From positions 1 to 64,000 of the forward strand of contig JAVKOQ010000179.1 in the NCBI GenBank assembly GCA_031835245.1: DNA of 64,000 nucleotides. Reading direction: 5' to 3'. Of this stretch, positions 21,294 to 32,451 are shown one piece after another. The position numbers were made by a program, and so were the translations under genes. Source of the stretch: Balamuthia mandrillaris. Its lineage: Eukaryota > Discosea > Longamoebia > Balamuthiidae. The stretch's first letter is position 1, and every line of letters begins with the position of its first letter. The notes under the pieces are model-generated. The model was not told the DNA's origin. It saw nothing but the letters and a program-made list of their open reading frames with translations, and did no database searches.

Positions 21294-24200
21294 TCACAGC
21301 TGTTCCACAATCATCTGAGGAACGAGTAAGGCAGAAGAAGAAGAAGAGGAAGACGATGAAAACGAAGAAGAAGACAACGAGGCAAACGAGGAAGAAGGAG
21401 AGGCCAAGGAGGTCAAAGAGGAGGAGGAGGAAGAGGGCGAGGCAGCCATGCCAAAGGAAGGCGTTGAGGCGGGCGTCATGAAAGCGGCATAGGAAATCGG
21501 GTTGTTCTGCTTCTGCAGCTGCGTCTCCAACTCAAAGAACCTCTCCTTCTCCACCTGCACCGTGAGGTGCTCCACCAAGCCGCCAAAGAGCTTGTGGACC
21601 TTGCGCTGGACCTTTTGCTCGTCCGCCTCGTTTTGTATCTGTACATGCATCGTGCCCACGATGACATCGCCCGAGTGCCGCCAAAAGTGGACCTCCCTTA
21701 CCCCCATTACCACCTCCATTGCCACCACCTTTGTTTCAACACGAACAAACCGAGTTAGAAGAAAGAAGAAAAGAAGAAGCAAGAAGAAGAAAAAAACCTT
21801 TTGAACGAGGTTGCGCAGATCGCCCTCCATGTTCTCAGGAGTTCGTTGGGCAAGCGTGGCCGCTGAGCCCTTCAACAGTGGGATGATGCTCAGCAGGATG
21901 AGCAGCGCAATACAAAAGGAGCAGATAGGGTCGGCAATGGCCCAGTCAAAGTACATCACGCAGAGAGAGGATATGATGACGCCGACGCTTCCCAACGTGT
22001 CGGCCATGACGTGCAGCCAAATGCCGCTGAGGTTCTCGCTGATGCCGCCGCTGATCATTTCCTTGGCTTTGTTCCAGGGTTGCAGAAGGATGGCCTTCCA
22101 GGTATTATTGTTGGAGTTGTTATGGAAGAGGTCTTCTTCTTTCTCGTGGTGGTGGTGATGGTGGAAGTCGTCGTATTTTTTGCTGTCTTTTCGGTGATGA
22201 GGGTGAGAATGTTGATGAGAGTGATGGGAATGTTGTTCTGCCTCGAAATGATGAGAGTGTGCATGGGAGTGGGAGTGGGAGTGAGAGTGAGAATGATCGT
22301 CATGGTGTTCGTCATGGCCGTGTCCATGAGAGTGAGAATGTCCATGGCCATGCTTCTTTTTCTTCGAGTGAGAGTGGGATTGAGCATGAGAGTGTCCATG
22401 ACTTTCGCCCCCGTGAGAGTGACCGTGAGAATGTCCGTGAGAGAAAGCAAAGACACCGACGAGATTGACCAAAAGTCCTAAAAAGGAGACCAAGAGGAGC
22501 CGCTCGGTGTCGATCTTGGGAGGCTCCAGGAAGCGTTCGATGGACTCGAGCAGCACGAAGAAGGCAATACACACCAGGAAGACAGAGTTAACAAAGCCGG
22601 AGAGCACCTCCACACGAGCATATCTGCAACGACAATGTCAGAGCAATTTATGCAAAGAAGGGAAAGAAGGGAGGGAAGAATACCCATAGGTAAAGACTTG
22701 GTTGGCTTCCCACTTGGAAATTACTGAGGCATAGAGACCGATGAGCAAAGCCGTACAGTCGAACAACATGTGGAACGCGTCCGAGATAAGGCCAAGACTG
22801 TTGGTCCAGAAGCCATACACCATCTCCACAAACATGAACGTAAGGTTCAATAGAAGGAAGCCAAAGATGCTGCGAGACTCTCCATTGCGGATGATCTCGT
22901 GGAGGGAGGCTTTCAGGAACTGCCACACCCGCCGAGAGGTAACTGAGTAATGAGCGGAGAGGGCGCCACTGTGAAGGGGCAAATCCGCAAGACCGCCTTT
23001 GCTTTTTCCTCTTCCCTCCAATCCGAATCGAAGATACACACCTTTGGATTTTTGTTTAAAGCAAGAAGTAAGAAATAGAACAAAGAAAGAAGAAAGAAAG
23101 AAATGACAAGGAAGAAAAAGAAACGTATGGAGTTCATACCAAACAAAAGCACAACAAAGCAAAATAGGTTAAGAAAAGCAAAACCAGGTCCTTGGTTCCA
23201 CCACTCAGAGAGAAAAGCAAATGCACAGCAGCTGATAAGACCTGTCATAACAACAGCGCTAGTGGCACCAATCTTGGCGTGCGAGACTATATCCACGTAG
23301 TAATCAAATACTAAGAAAAAGACAGAGAAAATCACAATCGAGACCACCGTTCCAAACGAGAACTCAAACGTTGGAGCCTTTAAAGCGAAACAGATAAAAG
23401 AAATAAATAACAGACAAAAAATAGGAAAGCAGAGAGAGCATAGAGAAGAAAGAACAATCAGAAAGGGAAACAAAAAGAAGAAAGAAAGAACGAGGCAAAG
23501 ATGTACCGTAAAGTATTTGTAGACAGCAAAAGGGAAGAGCATGACCGCGCCAGCTCCAAGTGAGAGGGAATGCAGCCGCTTGGAGGTTCCCACTTGAGCA
23601 GAAATCTTCCTTACGTATTGCTTGCGAGCAAATGAGATCATGATTGCTATCACAACATTCACAGCGCCATAGAGACCCTCTGGTACGGGAATTCCAGCCA
23701 CTGTTGGTCCTGTTGTTGCAATTGTTTCTTCTGTTGCCCTTCGTTCCTCCTCGTCTCCCGTGTTTGTGTTGCTTGTTTGTGTTGTAGGGGTGCTGTTGCT
23801 GCCATGAAAATTGACCAAGAATAGAATAAAGTAGGCTGCTAAACAAACCAGTGCTCCTCGTGTCTAATCCAACAAAGGGAATGAGACATCCACACTGAAA
23901 TAAACGAGCTCTCATTGTTGTCATTTTTAAAATAGGTACCTTGGTTTTGTTACTACGTTTATTGGAAGAGAATAGAGGAGCCAGTATGATGTCCGTGTAC
24001 TCTGCCGTCAGGATTGTGCTAATGATGCAAACAGAAAAGGTTACAACATAAGAGATAGATAGAACAGAAAGAAAGAGCGAGATAATGAGTGAACGTAAGA
24101 AGAGAATATTAACAAAACGGGAGACCAACAGAAAGAGAAAAGAGCAAAAGGAGAAAAGCAACGGTGAAGAGACAAAGGGGAATGTTTACGCAATAGGGCC

Positions 24201-24376
24201 ATAGTACTGAAGTCCATTGTGATAAAAATAAGCGCCCAACACATACAAAAACGCGTTGAAAACAATTCTACTCCACTTTTTGTCAAGAAAGAAGGGACGT
24301 GCCAGTGAGTAAACGGACAGACAGAAGCGGGAAGGGAGAAAAGAGAACTGTGAAAGGAAAAGTGAAAGGAGAAGGA

Positions 24377-24457
<81 letters not shown>

Positions 24458-24487
24458 AGAGAGAGAGAGAGAAAGAAAGAGAGAGAG

Positions 24488-24531
<44 letters not shown>

Positions 24532-24745
24532 GAACGAAAGGAGAGGGAAGAATGAAAACCTGTTGCGGCTGGAGACGTTTGCCGAGCCAAGGCCGCTGTG
24601 AGAGGAAGAAAAAGAGGGCGGCCCCCAGCAACAGGAAGAAGAGATAGAGCTCCACGGGCACACCGCCGGCCAACATGGCTGCCGCTGAAAAGATGGAAAA
24701 GGACTTGAAGCATTTGGCACCGGCCAGCAGGATCAATGGCCACAT
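21294..24745 (-). CDS. Zinc transporter of the cation diffusion facilitator family (ZnT5/Msc2-like)
   Basis: Eight exons: 24560-24745, 24190-24347, 23940-24018, 23507-23863, 23140-23377, 22684-23041, 21798-22623, 21294-21728; 878 residues. The first half has about eight extra membrane helices, as in ZnT5 and yeast Msc2. The CDF core starts near SIFGFLLLNLTFMFVEMVYG. It carries both metal-site HxxxD motifs (DAFHMLFD in helix 2, HVMADTLGSV in helix 5), separated by a loop of about 120 residues extremely rich in His-Ser and His-Gly pairs, followed by HHHHHH. The cytosolic C-terminal domain (VREVHFWRHSGDVIVGTMHVQI) is typical. Such proteins load zinc into the early secretory pathway. The acidic/Ser-rich C-terminus is extra. 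The intron at 24348-24559 is a (GAAA)n/(GA)n tract. Confidence 0.92.
24384..24530. repeat. (GAAA)n/(GA)n compound microsatellite
   Basis: Alternating GA and GAAA runs fill intron 1 of the zinc transporter. In the sense of the gene the tract is all pyrimidine (CT/TTTC). Confidence 0.9.
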
Positions 24746-25293
24746 TCTATTATTTATTTATTTATTGAATAGGTTTAAAGGAGTGAGTGTATTTGACTTT
24801 TTTGTTTGTTTGTTTGTTTTGATGAAATGACATTGGAATCCAAAATCCTCACTCACATCAACGAAACGTACTTTGTGGAAGAGTCACTGCCACCACCCTC
24901 GTCCAACATTTTTTTTTGTTTTTAAGGGAAGGAGGGGGGGGGTGAGAGGAGGAAAAAAAAGTGAAAGAAAAAAAAAAAGAATGAGAGAGTGTGAGGTGAG
25001 GTGAGGTGAGGTGAGGGGGAAAAAAAAAGAAAGAAAGCGTTGTTCTTTCTTCTTTTGCTGGTTCTCTTCTTTCTTCTTTTTTTTTTTTTTCGTTGGAGTA
25101 GAGTGAGGGACGCAACACCCCTCACCGAAGAACGGGACGAAGAGATTTTCGCTTTATGAAAGGGGACAGAAAACGATTGGAAACATCGGTCAGGAACGCT
25201 TTCTGTCCAATCGAAACTGTTGGCCAATCGCAAATCAAAAGTGTTAGATCAGGAGATTTGGGTCGTCATGAAAGTAACTTCCTTGTACGCGCA
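24746..25293. promoter_or_regulatory. Divergent intergenic region (zinc transporter / F-box-MORN)
   Basis: It contains a (TTTG)n run (24802-24820), five tandem GGTGA units (about 25000-25016) and homopolymer A/T runs. An in-frame ATG at 25156 would extend the downstream gene by 46 residues, so part of the right end could be coding. Confidence 0.4.
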
Positions 25294-25827
25294 ATGAAGC
25301 GGAAAGTGATGGATTCGCCGATGGAAGGAGCTCCGCTCCGTTACAACACCGGCGATGAGTTTGAACAACCGGTACGTGTCTGCCCCCCCTTTTTTTTTTC
25401 TCTTTTGATAATATTATTATTGTTTTTTTTTTGTTGATGTTTTTCTTTGTAAAATTTGAATTTTATCAGCCATCAGCCTCTCTTTCTTTGATGCAGTTGC
25501 CGCAAGAGGTTCTTCTTCGGTACGAACAAAAAACAAAATGAAACCAAACTTTAATTCTTCTTGCCTTTGGCTTTTTTTTTTCTCTTTGTTCCTTTTCTCC
25601 TTTTGATTAACAACCTTTTTTTTTTTTTTGTTTGCCGGCATGCAGCACGTTCAGTTTCTTGCCGGTAAAGGACGTTGCCAATGTAGCATTGACCTGCCAC
25701 GAATGCAAAAACTTGGCGTACTCTCTCTCTCTCTCGCTCTCTCTATCTTTCTTTTGTCCTCTGTCTTCTTTGTTCTCTCCTCTTCTCTCTCTCCTTGCTC
25801 TCTCTCTCTCTCCTTGCTCTCTCTCTC

Positions 25828-25858
<31 letters not shown>

Positions 25859-27665
25859 CCTCTCTCCTTTCTCTTTCTCTTTTCTTGTTCTTCTTCTTGT
25901 TGTTGTTGTTCTTGTTGTTCTTGTTCTTCTTCTTCTTCTTTCTTTCCCTTACTACTGCATGCTTTGCTTCCATTCTTCATTCTTATATGTTTAAAACAAA
26001 AGGGAGGACGACATTTATTTGTGGAGAAAACTGACCAAGAGAGTGATGCCGCCCGAATGGAGGCACCATAAAGCCAATGACAAACGCAAGAAGCCTTCAA
26101 ACAACAATCAATCCCGAGTAGGAGCGGAAGAACAACAACAGCCCGCAAACTCCACCGCACAGACAGACCAACCGCATAATGAAGAAGAACAGGAGGAGGA
26201 AGCGGAGCAGGAAGATTTGTCAAAAGTAACCCAGTTGCCTCCTTATCAGCTCCCCAAGAATCCCTTTCCGGATAGGTACAGCCATCTTTTTCTTAGAGGA
26301 GAAGAAGGTGGTTGAAGAACGAAGGCAGCAAGAAAGCAGAGGGCAAAACAAAGGAAAGAGAGAGGGAGGAAGACGATGGTACCAGAACAATTCTAATTTA
26401 TTTTCTTCTTCACCAGGACATGGAAATGGCTGTATAAGAGTTTGACGATACCTGTAGAACCAAAGAACGAATTCACCGGTACGGGAGTTCACGTCCAACC
26501 CAAGGAGGGGACCTACAGAGGAGAGTGGAAGGACGGTAAAAGGCACGGCAAAGGCCATTACACCTACGGCGAAGACCAAACTGCCGTTTACGTTGGAGAT
26601 TGGGAGGAGGATAAGCAGAGCGGAGAGGGCGTGTTGGCATGGAGGGATGGAGGCTATTATAAGGGCTCATGGAAGGATAGCGCTCAAGAAGGCTTTGGTG
26701 TATTCGTTTCGTATGTTCTCTCTCTCTCTCTCTCTCTCTCATTCCCTTTTTGGATTGTTATTTACTTTATTGAACAACCCAAACAACAGCAGCAATGGCT
26801 TCACCTTTGAAGGCATTTGGACTGGTGTACGCATCGCACTTATTTGTTTGTTTTATCCTCAGCTTCGATTGCAGGAGTGATAACAAAAACAAAAACAAAA
26901 CTAAATAGGGAGAGCTGCAAAGTCAAGGCCGTAAATGGTGGAGAGACGCTGAAAAGTTAGAGCTGTACGAAGGTATACGCTTCTTTCCTCCTTCTCTTCT
27001 TTGATACGTGAAATGGAAAAAACGAAACCTCGTCTACAAACAGGAACCTTTAAAGACACGCGCGCCGAAGGTTTTGGTGAAAGAACTTATGGCAATGGCG
27101 CCAAGTATTATGTATACATTCCTATCTCCTGTCTCCACTCTCTCCCTCTCTCTCCCTCTCTCTCCCTCTCTCTCTCTCTCTCGTGTTTATTGGTGTTTTA
27201 ACAACTTAGTTTCTGATCTCATCCAATAGGGATATTACAAGGCAGATAGGAGAGTAGGCACGGGCTGCTATGTGTGGCCAAACGGAGATCAGTTCTTTGG
27301 AAACTTTCTGGTGCGTTTTTTTAACCTTCGCTTCCTTTCGTTTCCTTCTTTTGTGCCAACTCAAAAACAAACAATAAAAGGTGGGTCGAGCCAAAGGAAG
27401 GTTCATCCGTGCTTCCGATGGCAAAGAGTTTCAACAAGAGTGGAACGAAGCTCAAATGGATCCAAGCGTGACACAAACACCAAACGACGTCGAGGTGACC
27501 AACAAGCAACATCTCGTGAAGGACGCTGTCGCCATCATCGCAGAGCTAAACGCTTGGAAGCCCGGAGCCGAGAAGCCGGACGTACGACCTCCTTTGCCCA
27601 TTCCCCCTCCTCCCGAGTTCTTTGACGGCCTCCAAGCCGTTCTCCTGAAGTATCATGTTTGCTGA
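25294..27665 (+). CDS. F-box-like protein with MORN repeats
   Basis: Ten exons: 25294-25371, 25497-25519, 25646-25717, 26003-26275, 26417-26710, 26793-26826, 26909-26972, 27044-27111, 27230-27310, 27381-27665; 423 residues. The F-box-like motif is split over three exons: LPQEVLLRTFSFLPVKDVAN, ALTCHECKNLA, then DIYLWRKL. After a Gln/Glu-rich linker come MORN repeats (GTYRGEWKDGKRHGKGHYTY, YVGDWEEDKQSGEGVLAW, YYKGSWKDSAQEGFGVF, FKDTRAEGFGERTYGNGAKYY, YVWPNGDQFFGNF). F-box proteins recruit substrates to SCF ubiquitin ligases; MORN repeats often give membrane or protein binding. Substrate unknown. The start at 25294 is chosen for context; 25156 is an in-frame alternative. Exon 2 is only 23 bases. 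Intron 3 is a long CT-rich tract. Confidence 0.82.
25725..25960. repeat. CT/TTC-rich low-complexity tract in intron 3 of the F-box/MORN gene
   Basis: Imperfect (CT)n followed by (TTC/TTG)n, pyrimidine-rich on the sense strand. Frames across it on either strand are spurious. Confidence 0.85.
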
Positions 27666-27780
27666 AACAGAGTTATTCTTATTTTTTTTAAAAGTCTTTA
27701 ATGAATGATAATAAAAAAACAAGGAATAAATAATAATAATAATATAAAACAACAAAAAGAAGAAACAGAGGCAGAGCAGG

Positions 27781-29388
27781 ATGCGTCGATGGTTGAAAGA
27801 AAAGCTGGGCAGCACAGGAGACCACGTTCCTTGCACCATTCGCATCGTGCGTTGTTTAGTTCTTTTTTAGTATCCTCCTCTATTTTTTTTCTGTCCTGTG
27901 TAACGCTTTGTGCTGTAATGCATCGCTATAGGGTTCTGCCGCTCTTATCCGGAGTACCAAGCGGCATCATTGCCTTGATATACCGTTACGTGACCCGCCT
28001 ATTTGTGCGTTACAGCATAGTTGCTGTTCACATGTTTTGCGTGGACCTCTCCCGCCCTCTTTCTTCTTCGACTTCTGCTTCTTCGGACCGTTACAGCCAT
28101 TCCTCCATACAAACGATGCTATCTCATATCCAGCAACTTCAACAGCAAAACCAAAGTAACAAGCACGAGAATAGAGCACACTGCGTGTTGGTTGGAACGA
28201 AGAGCGACCTGCAACCACGTCGAGTGAGCAACGAGCAGATGGGCGAGTTGTGCGAATGGCTCAATGTTGATCGATGGATAGAGACCAGTGCCAAGACGGG
28301 AGAGGGAGTGGAGGAGGCCTTCGCGGAGGCTCTTCGCTTGGCCGAGAAGGAGCGGAGAGCAAATAGAATGTTGGAGAACGAAGAAAGGACTGGACTGCCG
28401 ACGACGTCACGGTTTAGCATAAAGGAAAGAGCATCGACCATGAAGGAGGACATGATGACTGCTTTGGAGATGGCTCGACATTTTGGAGATGTAGAGTTTG
28501 CCATTCACCAGAAGCAAGAAGAAAAAGAAAGAGGAAGAGGAGGAAGAGGAGGAGGAGGAGGAGAAGAAGAAGAAAAAGAAAAAGAAAGAGGAGGAGAAGA
28601 CGACAAACATGTTAGTAACATTCCAGCCAATCTAGTCATTCTGTTGTGCAGATGTCCATCTTTGATAAAGCATATGAAAGAAGGAGAGAAGCAGGTGGTG
28701 ATCAAGGGTGTATCTGCGGAGGTGATGCGGAGCTTGTTTGAGTATATCTACAGCAAGACGTTTCCTCCGGACCTACCAACGGATGAGAAGCACATTCGTC
28801 AGGTGATGGAGGCAGCTAAACGGTTCGAGATCATCTCTCTGGTTGGTCTTTATAACCGAATGTTGAAGAGAATGACTAACGCCAAAGAAGAAGGAGAAGA
28901 AGAAGAACAGGACAACTTCAAGCTTTTCTTTACACCGACCAGCTCTCCTTTTCTTCTTCTTCTTCTTCTTCTTCTTCTTCTTCTTCCCCTTCGTTATGTT
29001 CATCTTTGGAGTTGATGGTTGCAGCGGATCGTTACGGCGTGGATCGGCTAGTGGAAAAGTGTTGCAACTGTTTCATGAGATGGTTTGGATGAAGAGAACG
29101 TGGTGCAAGTCATAAAGTGGAGCAGAGAGTTCGCTTTGGAGAAGCTAAAGGAGGCCTGTTTGCGGTACATGCTGCGATGGATGCACCCCCAAAGCAAGAA
29201 GGAGTTTGAAAAGAAGTTGGACGATGCTACAAGACAAGAACCATCCATCAATGTATGCCAGAGTAATACTTGAGACACTCAACGATATAAATGGTGTAGC
29301 CGCCGTGGCCCATGGAAGAAGAGCTTCGGCAACCTCGTCAGAAGGTAACATGATCGCCAAGCACGGCAGCCTTTTACTCCTCCGTTGA
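27781..29388 (+). pseudogene. Degenerate Rho/Ras-BTB-like gene
   Basis: A GTPase-like segment is clear in the middle: IVAVHMFCVDLSRPL (strand 4 region), VLVGTKSDL (G4-type, T/KxD) and ETSAKTGEGVEEAF (G5-type). A BTB domain follows (CPSLIKHMKEG, VSAEVMRSLFEYIYSKTFPP, ALMVAADRYGVDRLVEKCC in part) and a second BTB/BACK-like part (VVQVIKWSREFALEKLKEACLRYML). No P-loop or switch sequence precedes the GTPase part. Downstream, homology moves between frames near 28950-29010 (a CTT run), near 29080 and near 29230, with no convincing introns to explain it. I therefore read it as a decaying gene; a sequencing error in the CTT repeat plus missed introns is the alternative. RhoBTB-type proteins act as Cullin3 adaptors. 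Confidence 0.55.
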
Positions 29389-29575
29389 AGGGACACTGAG
29401 CACACAACTTTAGAAAGTACAATTTTGCTGAACGAAGAAGAAGAACGAGAAGAAGAAGGAACGAATCCATGTTAAATAACAAAAACAAACACAAGAACAG
29501 AGCGTGAAAGCAAAAGCCTTCACTTTTTTTTTTGTTTCCCGCCTCCCTTGTTCCTCGGTAAGGTCGACTTCGGAA

Positions 29576-32414
29576 TCAAGAAGAAGGTTGGAGCTTTCGA
29601 TAGAGCTCGCGCGCAAACATATTGGTAGAAGCTTTGTTCCGCAGAGCAACGAGCGAACGACGAAGAGAGGATCCGATCTCCTGTCTTATGAGCGCCGCTC
29701 TTCCGCTGTCCTCTTCTTCTTCTTCTTCTTCTCCTTTCTCTCCCTTTTCTCCACTTCCTCCAATCCCTTCTGTCTCTGCTTTTTTGGCGAGGTTGAAGAG
29801 GTTGGCTGCTAATGTTGCTGATTTGGCGTTTAACTCCGCCAAACAGATCGTATGCTCGAAGAGTGCCAATGCTAATGCCACTTGTTCTCTCTTTGCCTAA
29901 GAGGAACAACAACAGAAAAAAGGATGAGGAGGAGCGAGAGAAGAGACTAGGGGAGAGGGAAAGGGAAAGAGAGAGAGAGAGAGTACCGTGGCAGTATTGG
30001 TTTTCTTAAGAGCAGCGAGTTGCTGTAAGATGAGTTCGATGAGTTTGTCAATAATCATTTCGAGCTCTTTGCGAGCTGCCGGGTCGTCTCCGTACAACAC
30101 ATCATTAGACTCCACTGTAAGCGAGAAAAGAAAGAAAGTTAAAATTAGTGATACAGAAGAGCGGGAGAAGAGAAAGCGAAATCATACGCCCGTTAATGTG
30201 ATAAGGAAGCTTATCCTGATAATGTGCACAGAACATGGACAACAAAGCTAACAGAGCATAAGACTTGTAGCCGGTGGTGGCCTCCCACTCGCGGTCTTGC
30301 ACCACTTTAACCAAGCCTTTGATGAGGTAGAAGGGGCCATGCTCGGGATGGCCTGGCGCCACCACCAGCACGGCAGAGAAGTGCTGAATCACGGAGAGAA
30401 GCATTGGATCCGTGTTCTTGCGGCGAGTTGTGGAATACTCATCCTCTTTTCAAAAAGTTAGGAGAGAAAGAAAGAAAGTCAAAATTAGTGAGAGAGTGTA
30501 CCAATAGACGATGGAACTTCTTGAATGAGAGTAATGGCGGCTTTGAGGAGGGAATCAGCTTGTGGAAGAGCTTGGTTCATGAAGGCCACTTGAGCAGCAA
30601 GTAGATAAAGATGAAGTCTAGCAAATACATCATCCATAGAGGGAATCGTGATGAAACTGTAAGCTATGCACGCCTGTAGATATCGTCGTTAACACTTTGA
30701 ACAATGAGAGAGAGAGAGAGAAGACACGTACGCGAACAAAGGCAGCAGTCTTTTTGGTGTGGCGACCGTGAACGAGAGAAAGTGTCCTCATAGCTAAATT
30801 GCAGGCGGCGAGTACCATGTGGCTCTTCACTGCGTCCAAGTTGGCAAATGCGCGCCGACAATCCACCAAAAAGTCCAAATGTTTCACTACTTCTTGTCCA
30901 AAATCGATCTTTTTGTTTTATGAGTCAGACAAGTAAGAAGAGAAGAGCAGAGAAGACAAAGAATGAACCTTATGAATGAAATCAGCGATTAAAACGGATA
31001 TCTGTCGTACTTCATCTGCAAAGGTGAGCGTGTTGACAGAGTCGTGCACTACTTTGGCCACTTGAAACATGCTGTTGATGAGAACGGGGTCTTGGGCACT
31101 GGATATCGGCTGATGACGAGAAAACGCGGCCAACACCGACTTGTTCACTTCCACTTTTGTGGAACCAGAAAACATGTCCAAAATGGGCATGAAGTTGCTC
31201 TAAAAAAAAAAGTTAAGAATTGCAGGAAGAAAAGAAAAAAGGAAGATAGAGAACCAACCATTGCAAAGAGAGAAGCAAAGTCATGATACTCAGCAAGGAC
31301 CTTGCCAACGATGGACTGAAGTGGCGCCATAAGATTTTCATATGCTTTATCCACCTTCATGTGCTTCACTAGGTCTCCCAATAAGGTGTTTACCTCTCGA
31401 GCGGTGAGCAACTTGATGGGATAGTCTATCCAAACGTCAACCACCGAGACATAATCCTTTGGGTCTTTGATCTTGGTCACCACTTTCCAAACCTCCTTCA
31501 GAAGAGCCAACCTGTCCTCCTCTTTAGGTGGTGCCAAATTGACACAGGTTCCCAATGCGTTGTATAGTTTAAACTGTGAAGCAAGAATATGAAAAAGTAA
31601 GAACAGAAGGAAGAAAGGCGAAGGAGAACAGAGAAAGAAATTACTTTGGGATAAGTTTCACCATCAGACTCTTTGATGAGTTGAGCAATTTGAAGTGCTT
31701 TTTGGGAGATGAACTCCGGTTGGAACGACGAAATGATGTGGTACAACACCAACGAATGCGGTTGACTCGTAGTATACTTATTCAACGTCTCTTCGAAAGT
31801 AGCCTGTATACACAACGTAAACAAGTCAAAAGAAGAACACAAGATAAAACACAAATAATTAAAACAAACCAGTTGACCATCGCCAGCAATGCATTGAAGC
31901 AACCACTCAACGGCAGGCGAGAACAAATGCACATAACTGGCCATAGTGAAGCGATGTTTCTCTGTAATCTCTTTCACGAAATAGGGCCTCCCAAACGCTG
32001 TCTTCATGTTATAAAGATGGTCATCAAAGCTGAGAAAGAGGTGATCGCGAAAAGTGGGAGACACTTCCTTTGCCTTGCGCGCCAAGTAACAAAGGGCGTA
32101 AGAGGCCACCAAAGGATCGCCAATGCCCCTCATCATCAAGCAAAGACGATTGATAATGTCGGGATAAGGGTTGGCAGAGAGGAAGGAGTAGGACTTAATC
32201 AGCGCTAGCTCTACGTAGATACGAGGCAGCAGCTCGCGAATGGACGCTATTTTGAAGAACCAGTTTCTGCAAGTCTCTCTTGCCGTCTCGGAGACATCTT
32301 TTGCATCAAAATTTTCTATGTATTTGAGAGAATGAATAAAGGTTAGTCTCCCCTTGTTTGTTATCTTTCTATTCTCTCTCTCTCTCTCTCTCTCTCTCTA
32401 TGTGTCACTTTACG

Positions 32415-32451
<37 letters not shown>

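Noticed and set aside
21811-22481. Plus-strand Met/Val-rich frame opposite the His loop
   Set aside because: Antisense of CAT/CAC-rich His codons gives Met/Val strings by chance.
24041-24745. A 234-codon minus-strand frame rich in Ser/Leu/Phe
   Set aside because: The first 62 codons are exon 1 of the zinc transporter; the rest is repeat intron.
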